Of a DNA stretch of 8,022 nt, positions 1-6,332 are shown piece after piece. The stretch is taken from contig DAOWKX010000048.1 of NCBI GenBank assembly GCA_030639705.1, positions 1 through 8,022 of the forward strand, in the 5' to 3' direction. Each line of letters begins with the position of its first letter. Position 1 is the stretch's first letter. Below the pieces are notes generated by a model. That model worked only from the letters and a program-made list of their open reading frames with translations. It had not been told where the DNA came from and searched no databases. The DNA comes from Candidatus Aminicenantota bacterium. Its GTDB lineage: Bacteria > Acidobacteriota > Aminicenantia > UBA2199. A program made the translations under genes and the position numbers.

Positions 1-173
1 ATTTTTTGAATAATAGTATCTGGTTTATTATAATGAGGAAGATAATACACCTCATCATCACTTATATTAATGACTGGATAAGTTGTTATAAAAGATGTTC
101 CTAATATAATTGTCAGTGTTATAATTATATAAATATATTTATGATTTTTTAAATGTTTCCCGATTATATTCAT
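1..173 (-). CDS. N-terminal part of a membrane-anchored protein, cut by window edge
   Basis: An open frame with no stop runs from an ATG at 171-173 on the minus strand to the window edge, giving 57 complete codons. The first 12 or so residues are short and basic, as in a cytoplasmic lead. They are followed by a strongly hydrophobic stretch of about 20 residues (about 13-36, rich in Ile, Thr and Leu), which looks like a membrane segment or uncleaved signal anchor. After it comes a polar region with acidic and Tyr residues. This layout, and the position of the polar part after the first helix, is loosely like the start of RND/MMPL-type exporters, but too little is visible to assign a family. 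No convincing ribosome binding site precedes the ATG, which lowers confidence in the exact start. It lies downstream of the NifX-type genes on the same strand, separated by about 240 bases. Confidence 0.45.
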   Translation of the reverse strand, partial: MNIIGKHLKNHKYIYIIITLTIILGTSFITTYPVINISDDEVYYLPHYNKPDTIIQK

Positions 174-411
174 CAAATTATTTTTGTTGAAGTATCAATC
201 TTTTTCGTAATCATAATTGACGAGCAAGGAGATTATTTTTTAAAATTAAATTATAAGTGAAATAGGTTAATATTTCAATTCCATCTCATAGTGTTTATTT
301 GGAGAGGCAACGAGTGAATACGAGCCATTTATTTGAAGATTTTTAATTAAATTCAGAAAAAAATTTATTCCACAATTAATAGGCAGGTTTTATATTATCT
401 TTGTTGGTATT
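174..411. other. AT-rich intergenic region without recognised features
   Basis: Very AT-rich DNA between the NifX-type operon and the partial membrane protein, both read leftward. On the minus strand a run of seven T occurs about 45 bases after the stop of the first NifX-type gene, but I could not find a convincing GC-rich stem before it, so no terminator is called. No clear promoter or RNA gene was seen. Confidence 0.4.
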
Positions 412-786
412 TTATTTATTATTTTTCATTCCGTAATGTGATCCCACGGTTGCATCATCTATGGGTTTGAAAGTACCTTCTTTATATTTTTTAACCGCAT
501 CCTCAACCGTTCCTGAAACCCCGGTTATTATTTCAATTCCGCTTGCTTGAAGTGTTTGGAATGCATTTGGGCCGACATTCCCGGTTAGTATTGACTTTAC
601 ACCTTTACTGGAAATTAGCTGCCCCGATTGTATTCCCGCACCTCCCATTGATTGGGCACTGGTATTTTCTATTGCTTCAAACTCCATTGAATCCGGATCA
701 ATGATAATAAAATAGGCACACCTTCCGAATCGTGGGTCAATTTGAGAGTTTAATTCCTTTCCCTGGGAAGTTATACATATTTTCAT
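412..786 (-). CDS. NifX/MTH1175-type dinitrogenase iron-molybdenum cofactor family protein (first copy)
   Basis: A 124-residue protein of the NifX/NafY/NifB-C-terminal fold family (Pfam Nitro_FeMo-Co; COG1433), which includes MTH1175, TM1290 and the molybdenum-copper orange protein of Desulfovibrio. Visible signatures are an N-terminal beta strand, the PRFGRC motif at residues 18-23, a Gly-rich turn near 48-53, a GNVGPNA loop at 70-76 and the ITGVSGTVEDAV segment at 87-98. Family members bind metal-sulfur clusters or their precursors in the cytoplasm. No nif genes are present, so a nitrogenase role is not implied. The ATG overlaps the stop of the upstream gene (ATGA at 783-786) and GGAG lies 7 bases upstream, so the two are translationally coupled. 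C4 and C23 are the only cysteines; which metal, if any, it binds cannot be read from the sequence. Confidence 0.9.
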   Translation of the reverse strand: MKICITSQGKELNSQIDPRFGRCAYFIIIDPDSMEFEAIENTSAQSMGGAGIQSGQLISSKGVKSILTGNVGPNAFQTLQASGIEIITGVSGTVEDAVKKYKEGTFKPIDDATVGSHYGMKNNK

Positions 787-1169
787 TGATCATCTCCATG
801 GTCGTATTCTACTTTATCAATTCCATACCCTTTTCCGGCTCCGGGCTTACAAAGTGATTCACCGCCTTTTAATGTCCCACTTTCTATCTGCGAAATTGTA
901 TCCTGAATTTTACCTGTGACTCCCAGAATTGGTTTAATATCGTATTGAATAAATAAATCCATTGCTTTATTTCCCATTCCTCCTGCAATAATAAAATCTA
1001 CTCCCATTTCATTGAAAAATTGAGGTAAAAAACCTGGATGATGTCCGGGATTATTGATGGACTCTTTTTTGGTAATTTCTCCATTTTCAATCTCCATTAT
1101 GGTAAAAGTTGGGCACCTTCCGAAATGTGCTGACACATAATCTCCGTCAGTTGAGATGGCTATTTTCAT
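783..1169 (-). CDS. NifX/MTH1175-type dinitrogenase iron-molybdenum cofactor family protein (second copy)
   Basis: A 128-residue paralogue of the protein encoded at 412-786, of the same Nitro_FeMo-Co (COG1433) family. It shows the HFGRCP motif at residues 15-20, the NNPGHHPGFLP segment at 39-49 (a hallmark of the TM1290-like branch), an IIAGGMGNKA loop at 60-69 and ILGVTGKIQDTI at 81-92. Compared with the other copy it has two extra His in the 43-44 region and a Cys at 107 in a Gly-rich tail, so the two may differ in ligand or partner. A strong GAGGAGG site precedes the ATG. It follows the Fur-family gene by 58 bases with no clear terminator or promoter between, so it is probably cotranscribed with it and is coupled to the next gene by a 4-base overlap. 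Confidence 0.9.
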   Translation of the reverse strand: MKIAISTDGDYVSAHFGRCPTFTIMEIENGEITKKESINNPGHHPGFLPQFFNEMGVDFIIAGGMGNKAMDLFIQYDIKPILGVTGKIQDTISQIESGTLKGGESLCKPGAGKGYGIDKVEYDHGDDQ

Positions 1170-1227
1170 TATTTATTCCTCCTCTTTGCTAATATTGATC
1201 GTTCTATTAGCACCAAATTTATTTTTT

Positions 1228-1683
1228 TTATAAGTTTTGACATTTTCCGCATAATCCATAAAAGTAGGTAACATGGTTGACTATTTTGAAATTATATTTT
1301 TTAAGTAACTTTGTTTTTGTTGCTTTAAAGAGTTCGATTTCATTGTTGGTAAAATCTGAATAATCAATTATTGTTTTGCATTTTACACAAACCAGGTGAT
1401 GGTGATACCCTTTACCTTTTCGATTAATTGCCAGTTCATATCGTGCTTTTCCATCACCGAAAATATATTTCTGTGCCATTCCCATTTGTTCTAATAAGTC
1501 CAGGGTTCGATAGACGGTTGTTAACCCGGTTGAAGGATTCATTTCATGTACTTTTTTGAAAATATCTTCCACACTTAGATGCTCCCGGGTGCTGTGTAAT
1601 ATGTCGATGATAGTTCTTCGGGTGGAAGTCATTCTGGCACCAAAGTTGTAAAATTTGTCATGCCACCAGCATTTATTTTTCAT
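1228..1683 (-). CDS. Fur-family metal- or peroxide-responsive transcriptional regulator
   Basis: A 151-residue DNA-binding repressor of the Fur/PerR/Zur superfamily. The N-terminal winged helix includes GARMTSTRRTIIDIL (15-29) and the recognition region PSTGLTTVYRTLDLLEQMG (50-68). The dimerisation domain carries the His cluster HHH at 94-96 and the structural zinc ligands C99/C102 and C145/C148. D107 and H137 fall where regulatory-site ligands occur in the family. The sequence does not settle whether it senses iron, manganese, zinc or peroxide. The start is preceded by only a poor Shine-Dalgarno sequence. A near-consensus Fur box overlaps the predicted start of its own transcript, which suggests autoregulation, and a second lies in front of the divergent ATPase operon. 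It heads the operon containing the two NifX-type genes. Confidence 0.92.
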   Translation of the reverse strand: MKNKCWWHDKFYNFGARMTSTRRTIIDILHSTREHLSVEDIFKKVHEMNPSTGLTTVYRTLDLLEQMGMAQKYIFGDGKARYELAINRKGKGYHHHLVCVKCKTIIDYSDFTNNEIELFKATKTKLLKKYNFKIVNHVTYFYGLCGKCQNL

Positions 1684-1708
1684 TGATTCAGCATTAATTT
1701 TTATAAAT

Positions 1709-1727
1709 GAAAATGATAATTGTTTTC
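1709..1727 (-). promoter_or_regulatory. Fur-box-like operator in front of the Fur-family gene
   Basis: The 19-bp sequence GAAAATGATAATTGTTTTC matches the classical Fur box GATAATGATAATCATTATC at 15 of 19 positions by eye. The flanks extend it to TGAAAA...TTTTCA, an imperfect palindrome centred at 1718. It starts just downstream of the predicted -10 element (1736-1741, minus strand) and so overlaps the expected transcription start, a typical repressor position. Confidence 0.7.
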
Positions 1728-1735
1728 ATATAGAT

Positions 1736-1764
1736 AAGATAATATAAGTTCAGAGAAATGTCAA
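1736..1764 (-). promoter_or_regulatory. Sigma70-type promoter for the Fur-NifX operon
   Basis: On the minus strand a perfect TTGACA -35 box (1759-1764) is followed after 17 bases by TATCTT (1736-1741). The predicted start of transcription falls near 1729, about 45 bases before the Fur-family start codon and within the Fur-box-like palindrome. Confidence 0.55.
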
Positions 1765-1928
1765 TAGTCAGGGTGGTATATAATTCAGCCTGAGAATAAA
1801 ATGAATTTATAGAATGTAATCGATTTATTGATATCCGGAAATTATATGTAGAAACTGAGCTAATATGTTGTTTTTGTACTTGGATTTTAATTGTTTTAGC
1901 ATATTTCCGACAGGAGTGATGAATCAAC

Positions 1929-1957
1929 TTGACATGGATGTTATTTTGGTATATAAA
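1929..1957 (+). promoter_or_regulatory. Sigma70-type promoter for the ATPase-DUF169 operon
   Basis: Perfect TTGACA at 1929-1934 and TATAAA at 1952-1957 with exactly 17 bases between. Transcription would start near 1964, giving a leader of about 115 bases before the first ATPase gene. A Fur-box-like sequence lies at 1974-1988, inside the early transcribed region. Confidence 0.65.
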
Positions 1958-1973
1958 AAGCTGTTAGTCTAAA

Positions 1974-1988
1974 TGATAATGAAAACCA
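1974..1988 (+). promoter_or_regulatory. Fur-box-like operator in front of the ATPase operon
   Basis: TGATAATGAAAACCA matches the 7-1-7 form TGATAATNATTATCA perfectly in the left half and at 4 of 7 bases in the right half. An overlapping inverted repeat, TAATG (1977-1981) and CATTA (1987-1991), adds symmetry. It is weaker than the box at 1709-1727 but sits at the same distance from its promoter. Confidence 0.5.
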
Positions 1989-2079
1989 TTACTATAATAC
2001 GATTCCAAAAGCCAGGTTAAAAAGAAAGGATCGAAAGAAACGCCAGGAGTGAACTGGTTTTAAATATTGAGGAGAAACC

Positions 2080-2943
2080 ATGATTATTTCAATAGCAAGC
2101 GGAAAAGGCGGGACAGGAAAAACAATTATAGCTACCGCTTTAGCACTATCATCAAAAAGTAGTGTCCAATTTATAGATTGTGATGTTGAAGAGCCCAATG
2201 CTCATATTTTTTTAAAACCTGTCATAGAGGAAACCAGTAAGGTTTTTATTCCCATTCCTGAAATTGACAAAACCAAATGTACTTACTGTGGAAGGTGTGG
2301 TGAAGTTTGTGCCTATAATGCCATAGCCGTTATCCCACCGGCTAATGATAAAAAAGGCAGTGTACTGGTTTTTCCTGAATTGTGTCACGGGTGTGGCAGC
2401 TGCGGTTATTTTTGTCCTGAAAAAGCCATAAAAGAGGTAAATAAGGAAATTGGGATAATGGAAATCGGGATGGCCGGTCCCATTCAGTTTATTCATGGAA
2501 GACTGAATATCGGGGAAGCGATGGCAGTTCCGTTAATCAGACAGGAAAAAAAAAATATAAATCCCACACGAACAGTTATAATTGATGCTCCGCCTGGAAC
2601 CTCATGTCCGGTGGTTGAATCTGTGAAGGACAGTGATTTTTGCATACTGGTAACAGAGCCCACTCCCTTTGGATTGAATGATCTGGTTCTTTCTGTGGAG
2701 GTCATAAGAAAGCTTGCTATTCCTTTTGGGATTTTAATAAATCGTTCTGATTTGGGTGACACCAAGACAGATGAGTTTTGCCGGAGTCAGGGCATTCCGG
2801 TATTGATGAAGATACCTTTCAGAAGGGAGATTGCGGTTGCTTATTCAAAAGGAGATTCAATCGTTGAAGCATTCCCGGAATACAGGAAAGATTTTCTGGC
2901 GTTATTTGATAAATGCAGGCTAAATCATAAGAGTAATCCATGA
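2080..2943 (+). CDS. MinD/Mrp-type P-loop ATPase with inserted 2[4Fe-4S] ferredoxin domain (first copy)
   Basis: A 287-residue cytoplasmic ATPase of COG1149 (MinD superfamily with an inserted ferredoxin domain). The deviant Walker A motif SGKGGTGKT is at 7-15, DCDVEEPN at 33-40, and the Walker-B-like strand with IIDAPPGTSCP lies near 165-175. Between them is a bacterial ferredoxin insert with C67, C70, C73, C77 and C102, C105, C108, C112, enough for two [4Fe-4S] clusters. Family members are thought to couple ATP hydrolysis to iron-sulfur or metal-cofactor handling; in Desulfovibrio, paired copies belong to the orange-protein complex. The ATG has GAGGAG at 2069-2074. It is followed after 14 bases by a paralogue, and both share an operon with a DUF169 gene. 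Length is normal for the family and all key residues are intact. Exact substrate is unknown. Confidence 0.93.
   Translation: MIISIASGKGGTGKTIIATALALSSKSSVQFIDCDVEEPNAHIFLKPVIEETSKVFIPIPEIDKTKCTYCGRCGEVCAYNAIAVIPPANDKKGSVLVFPELCHGCGSCGYFCPEKAIKEVNKEIGIMEIGMAGPIQFIHGRLNIGEAMAVPLIRQEKKNINPTRTVIIDAPPGTSCPVVESVKDSDFCILVTEPTPFGLNDLVLSVEVIRKLAIPFGILINRSDLGDTKTDEFCRSQGIPVLMKIPFRREIAVAYSKGDSIVEAFPEYRKDFLALFDKCRLNHKSNP
2101..2123 (+). repeat. Copy 1 of a 23-bp exact repeat covering the P-loop codons
   Basis: The 23 bases here, encoding most of the Walker A loop, recur exactly at 2985-3007 in the neighbouring paralogue. The repeats are 884 bases apart in direct orientation. They reflect shared codons of a conserved motif but also give a possible site for recombination between the two genes. 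Confidence 0.9.
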
Positions 2944-2957
2944 TAGGGAGGAATTGA

Positions 2958-3818
2958 TTGATTAAACAGATAATTGTTATAAGTGGAAAAGGCGGGACAG
3001 GAAAAACGGTTATCACAGGCGCTTTTTCAGCCTTAGCCAGAAATAAAGTGATGGCTGATTGTGATGTGGATGCTGCTGATTTACATCTTCTTTTGAATCC
3101 GGTGGTAAAAATGAGGCAGGAATTCAGAAGCGGCCAAACCGCGGTGATTGATCAAAATATCTGTGACCAGTGCGGGAAATGTATCAGCATATGTCGTTTT
3201 GATGCCATAGGAAAAGATTTTGTGATAGACCCGATATCCTGCGAAGGATGTGCCTTCTGCAGTTATGTCTGTCCGACAGGTGCCATAACAATGAATGAGA
3301 ATGTATCTGGGGAGTGGTTTATTTCAGAGACTCGATTCGGCCCCCTGGTGCATGCAAAGCTTGGAATTGCCGAGGAGAATTCAGGAAAGCTGGTCGCCCT
3401 GGTCAGAAATGAGGCTAAAAAACTGGCAGAAGAAAAAAAATGTGATTGGGTCATTATTGATGGCGCTCCGGGAATCGGATGTCCGGTGATCGCCGCACTG
3501 TCTGGAGTTGATTGTGCACTGGTGGTAACTGAGCCAACCCTCTCTGGCTTGCATGATGCAGACAGGGTGATAGGCGTTGCCAGGCATTTTGGAGTTTCAG
3601 CCAAAATATTGATAAATAAGTATGATTTGAATCTGGATATGACCAAAGAAATTGAAAAATACTGCAAAAAAAACGATATAGAAGTGATTGGTAAGATTGT
3701 ATTTGATAAATCTGTTGTGGAAGCAATGGTTGAGGGCAAGACAATTATGGAATATGAGAACGGAATAGTTAAAGATGAAATTGTAGCAATATGGGAAAAA
3801 CTGCAGGAAAAACTGTGA
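2958..3818 (+). CDS. MinD/Mrp-type P-loop ATPase with inserted 2[4Fe-4S] ferredoxin domain (second copy)
   Basis: A 286-residue paralogue of the preceding gene, same COG1149 family and architecture. SGKGGTGKT is at 9-17 and DCDVDAADLHLLL at 34-46. The ferredoxin insert has C69, C72, C75, C79 and C95, C98, C101, C105. IIDGAPGIGCPV marks the Walker-B/switch region. The spacing between the two cluster motifs is shorter than in copy one (second motif begins 26 residues after the first instead of 35), and the DCDVEEPN signature is changed to DCDVDAAD, so the pair has diverged and may act as a heterodimer. The start is TTG at 2958, chosen because AGGGAGGA (2945-2952) lies 5 bases upstream and no in-frame ATG occurs before the P-loop. 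It is followed after 28 bases by the DUF169 gene. Confidence 0.93.
   Translation: MIKQIIVISGKGGTGKTVITGAFSALARNKVMADCDVDAADLHLLLNPVVKMRQEFRSGQTAVIDQNICDQCGKCISICRFDAIGKDFVIDPISCEGCAFCSYVCPTGAITMNENVSGEWFISETRFGPLVHAKLGIAEENSGKLVALVRNEAKKLAEEKKCDWVIIDGAPGIGCPVIAALSGVDCALVVTEPTLSGLHDADRVIGVARHFGVSAKILINKYDLNLDMTKEIEKYCKKNDIEVIGKIVFDKSVVEAMVEGKTIMEYENGIVKDEIVAIWEKLQEKL
2985..3007 (+). repeat. Copy 2 of a 23-bp exact repeat covering the P-loop codons
   Basis: Exact match to 2101-2123 in the upstream paralogue, in the same reading phase relative to the Walker A loop. Confidence 0.9.
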
Positions 3819-3846
3819 TAGATAAACCATACAAGAAGGAGGGAAA

Positions 3847-4449
3847 ATGGATGATATTCATTTAAGATTTTCTGATAAATTTAGAAGTCATTGGATTAAG
3901 GTCAAATTTTATAAAGAAGAAATGGATTTTGGAAATGCCAGAAGATTGAAAAATGTGAGGTTTTGTGAAGCCACAAAAGAAGCAATCCTTCAACCTGTTT
4001 TTTTAGATGAGCAAAGTATCAACTGTCCCGGTGCAGGTTATGCCTTTGGATGGAAAAGTAAAAAGGAGCTTATTAATTGGTGCCTGGATAAAGATCATCA
4101 ACAGAAGGATATCCTCAAATCCTTGATTCCATATATCCCTTATTTTAAAGAACCTATTAAATATATTGGTTTGAATACAGAAGGAGAACCAGATCTGGTT
4201 ATGTCATATGTTCTACCAGAATGTGCGATGGATTTAGTGAGATTGCATAATAACCATTCTATGAAAAATTTAGATGTTTCCCTATGCAGTATGATGCCAA
4301 TCTGTAGTGGTGTTGCAGTAAGAGCCTATCTTGAAGGAAAACTAACCTTTTCATTTGGATGTGAGGATTCCCGTAAATATGCAAAAATCGAACGGGACAG
4401 GTTAGCTGTTGGTATTCCTAATAAGCTGTTTTCTGTGTTTACTGATTAA
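3847..4449 (+). CDS. DUF169 family protein (COG2043), function unknown
   Basis: A 200-residue soluble protein with no membrane segments or signal peptide. It matches the DUF169/ArCR pattern: an N-terminal region with RFCEATKEA at 38-46, the NCPGAGYAFGW block at 59-69, a central GEPDLVMSYVLPECAMDLV segment (113-131) and a C-terminal block with SLCSMMPICSGVAV at 145-158 followed by FSFGCEDSR at 168-176 and a final GIP. Conserved-looking cysteines are C40, C60, C147, C153 and C172, which could ligate a metal or cluster, though that is inference. The family is common in anaerobes and archaea and has no assigned reaction. A very strong AAGGAGGG site (3836-3843) precedes the ATG, and it follows the second ATPase by 28 bases, so it is almost certainly the third gene of that operon. 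Confidence 0.85.
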   Translation: MDDIHLRFSDKFRSHWIKVKFYKEEMDFGNARRLKNVRFCEATKEAILQPVFLDEQSINCPGAGYAFGWKSKKELINWCLDKDHQQKDILKSLIPYIPYFKEPIKYIGLNTEGEPDLVMSYVLPECAMDLVRLHNNHSMKNLDVSLCSMMPICSGVAVRAYLEGKLTFSFGCEDSRKYAKIERDRLAVGIPNKLFSVFTD

Positions 4450-4580
4450 TATTCTTGAACATTTCAATAATACAGATTTACAATTTCAATAAAGGTATTA
4501 TTCCCACAATTTGAGGTATCATATTGGCAGTAATTTCCATAAACCGATTTTTCAGATACTATTTGTGATCTTTAAACTAT
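4450..4580. other. AT-rich gap between convergent genes
   Basis: This short stretch separates the convergent DUF169 and MOSC genes. I looked for a bidirectional hairpin with flanking A and T runs and found none that convinces. Confidence 0.4.
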
Positions 4581-5075
4581 CTATTTTTCCCATCCTGTTA
4601 ATCTAACAGGATCACCGGTGTGGACTTTTCCATTTAGGATGACCTCGGCAAAGATACCTATAGTAGTCAGAAGGGAGTGCCCCATGTAAGAATATGTGTG
4701 TCTTTTGGATGGTTCTTTTCCAATGGCCGTAACCTTCAGTTCGGCTTCGCCAACTGTGATGTGAGTGCCAACCTTTAGATCGACTGGGGAAAACCACTGA
4801 ATTCTGATATTCTCTGCAAAACATCCTGGTGGTGCGCTGATACCTGTTTCTTCGGTGAATTTTGTTACATTCTCTACAGCCAATAAAGAAACCTCCCTTT
4901 CAGTTCCAGCATGGGCATCTCCTTCTACTCCATGACCCGATTTTAAAGTAATGGCATCTTGCATACTCTTTGGTTTTCCCTTTTCATCTCCGATACAAAC
5001 AGCCACAACTTCTCCATTTACCTTTTTTTCAACCATTGGTTCTTCAAATGAAAAAATATTTGCCGTCAAGTTCAA
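4581..5075 (-). CDS. MOSC domain protein
   Basis: A 164-residue stand-alone MOSC domain (MoCo sulfurase C-terminal fold). Seen are VVAVCIGDEKGKPK at 23-36, the HGVEGDAHAGTEREVSLL block at 48-65, PPGCFAENI at 82-90, the LKVGTHITVGEAEL strand region at 100-113 and the closing GIFAEVILNGKVHTGDPV at 140-157. Family members are associated with molybdenum cofactor or sulfur transfer. The cysteine usual after the IGKE strand (K-E-C-H type in well-known members) is absent; here the segment reads IGKEPSKRHTY (118-128), while C85 is in the PPGCFAEN loop. The start is TTG at 5073-5075 because GAGGGG lies 6 bases upstream; an ATG 13 codons later has a poor site. It is a single gene, convergent with the ATPase operon, with the insertion sequence upstream. 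Confidence 0.88.
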   Translation of the reverse strand: MNLTANIFSFEEPMVEKKVNGEVVAVCIGDEKGKPKSMQDAITLKSGHGVEGDAHAGTEREVSLLAVENVTKFTEETGISAPPGCFAENIRIQWFSPVDLKVGTHITVGEAELKVTAIGKEPSKRHTYSYMGHSLLTTIGIFAEVILNGKVHTGDPVRLTGWEK

Positions 5076-5156
5076 TCTTTTCCCCTCTAAAAATTTTATT
5101 CATATAATTTATTCTATAATTCAGCATTATTATTGCCCTTTTAATTTTTTTAATGA

Positions 5157-5222
5157 ATTCCTTTCAACAAGTTCCTTGAAGAAGTCTTTTGTAATTTATA
5201 CATTAAAGATTCATTATTGTCA
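5157..5222 (+). pseudogene. Possible decayed transposase C-terminal coding, left of the insertion
   Basis: If the insertion sequence and one target copy are removed, this plus-strand frame joins 6361-6413 without a stop. It then reads FNKFLEEVF...DSLLSNGLIIKSYPESHM, against KFNKDLMEHL...NSLGNLSPIDYVIKSYPESHM in the intact transposase. The part left of the insertion is only weakly similar and contains gaps, so this half is tentative. Confidence 0.35.
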
Positions 5223-6308
5223 AATGGATGTATAGGTCACACACATATGAGACTCTGGATAAGATTTTATCACATAATCAATGGGAGATAAATTTCCCAA
5301 TGAGTTATGTGGTCTTTTAGTATTAAACCAGATAAGATGTTCCATAAGATCCTTATTAAATTTATCCAAATCCCTGTCATCATAAAAAGGATATGGGATC
5401 AGAAACTCTTCATTTAAGCTTCTGTTAGCCCTTTCAACAAAGCTGTTTATTTTAGGGCATCTTGGATAAATGAAGAGATGTTCTATTTTCTTTTTTTTAA
5501 GGTATTGGTCAAATTTACCTAAAAACTCACTTCCATTATCTGTTTGTACTTTTTTTATACCTCCTTTTAAAGGATAGACCTGTTCAAGTTTTTTAAAGAA
5601 ATCAAGGGCATCACTGCTACTTGCAGAGTGATATGCATAAGAGAACTGAAACCGTGTCGATAGATCTATTGCATTAAAAATATAGGTCCTTATCCCCTCC
5701 ATAAATCTTAGCATTGTGTCTATCTGAATATATCCGGGAGTTGATATCTTTGGTGATCTCTTTACCCTGTTCTTATAAGATACTTTCCTTTTGGCCCATT
5801 TGCTTGACGGGTTATGGTATACACGGCCATTGGGAGGGTGAAGCATATTATACCGCTTTATTACCTTACCTATTGTTGATACTGATATCTTTTTAAATCC
5901 ATTCTCTTCACAAAACTCATCTAATATCGGTTTGATCTTCTCTTTACCCAAACGATAGTGATCTCTCCTCAACTCTCTTATAAAATATATTATCTCTTTG
6001 GACACAAGCATCTTTCGCTTTCTCCTGGGACTTCTGGAAGTAGGAATCAATGACATTAGATCTTTACCTGATAATATGAATCTTTTTGCCCAACGATATA
6101 TTGTTGACTTTGATACTCCATAAGCTTCCATTGTGGATTCCAATCCATATTTCTCGTGATACTCTATTACCTTCAACTTGAACTTTGCCTCACTATTACC
6201 TGAAAAATTAAATATCTCTGCATAGGACTTCATAACTCCTTTTTTACACAATGGAGTCCTGTACCACAAGTCTATATAACGGGTCGATCGACCTATTTTG
6301 CCTCGCAT
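5220..6308 (-). CDS. DDE transposase with integrase catalytic core (IS481-like)
   Basis: A 362-residue transposase. Residues about 45-80 form a helix-turn-helix (AYGVSKSTIYRWAKRF at 62-77), followed by a basic linker (RSPRRKRK, 92-99), a second DNA-binding region, and the RNase-H-like rve core. Catalytic residues are D197 (YIQIDTM), D257 (QTDNGSEF) and E292 (FVERANRSLNEEF), and the core ends in the usual FNTKRPHNSLGNLSPIDYV. It appears intact. AAGGG lies 7 bases before the chosen ATG; an internal ATG at codon 26 has GGAG only 2 bases away, so is less likely. The inferred element boundary is 5230, so the last three codons (T-S-I) come from two element bases plus the target duplication, and the TGA stop lies in flanking DNA. 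IS481 placement rests on the single-frame layout and core motifs. Confidence 0.92.
   Translation of the reverse strand: MRGKIGRSTRYIDLWYRTPLCKKGVMKSYAEIFNFSGNSEAKFKLKVIEYHEKYGLESTMEAYGVSKSTIYRWAKRFILSGKDLMSLIPTSRSPRRKRKMLVSKEIIYFIRELRRDHYRLGKEKIKPILDEFCEENGFKKISVSTIGKVIKRYNMLHPPNGRVYHNPSSKWAKRKVSYKNRVKRSPKISTPGYIQIDTMLRFMEGIRTYIFNAIDLSTRFQFSYAYHSASSSDALDFFKKLEQVYPLKGGIKKVQTDNGSEFLGKFDQYLKKKKIEHLFIYPRCPKINSFVERANRSLNEEFLIPYPFYDDRDLDKFNKDLMEHLIWFNTKRPHNSLGNLSPIDYVIKSYPESHMCVTYTSI
5223..5229. repeat. Target site duplication, left copy (AATGGAT)
   Basis: Seven bases identical to 6361-6367, directly abutting the left inverted repeat of the insertion sequence. Confidence 0.75.
5230..5256 (+). repeat. 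Left terminal inverted repeat of the insertion sequence
   Basis: Imperfect inverted match to 6333-6360: 14 identical inner bases (ACATATGAGACTCT, 5243-5256), and 8 of the first 11 outer bases match, with a one-base length difference between the two blocks. It overlaps the 3' end of the transposase gene. The same sequence recurs in the relic at 6387-6413. Confidence 0.82.
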
Positions 6309-6332
6309 ATTTAGACCCTTATAAAAAACACA

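Larger units (their letters stand above)
1684..2079. other. Divergent control region between the Fur-NifX and ATPase operons
   Basis: A 396-base gap between divergent genes. It holds a consensus-like promoter on each strand (1736-1764 minus, 1929-1957 plus), each with a Fur-box-like sequence immediately downstream of its -10 element. The middle (about 1765-1928) is AT-rich. An open frame of about 77 codons on the minus strand there has no ribosome binding site or recognisable domain, and I do not regard it as a gene. Confidence 0.6.

Noticed and set aside
412..1169. Nitrogenase accessory genes (true nifX)
   Set aside because: The fold family matches, but no nif structural or biosynthesis genes are present and the motifs fit the general MTH1175/TM1290 branches.
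1694..1927. Minus-strand open frame of 77 codons in the control region
   Set aside because: It covers a promoter and operator, lacks a ribosome binding site and shows no domain; AT-rich DNA gives such frames easily.
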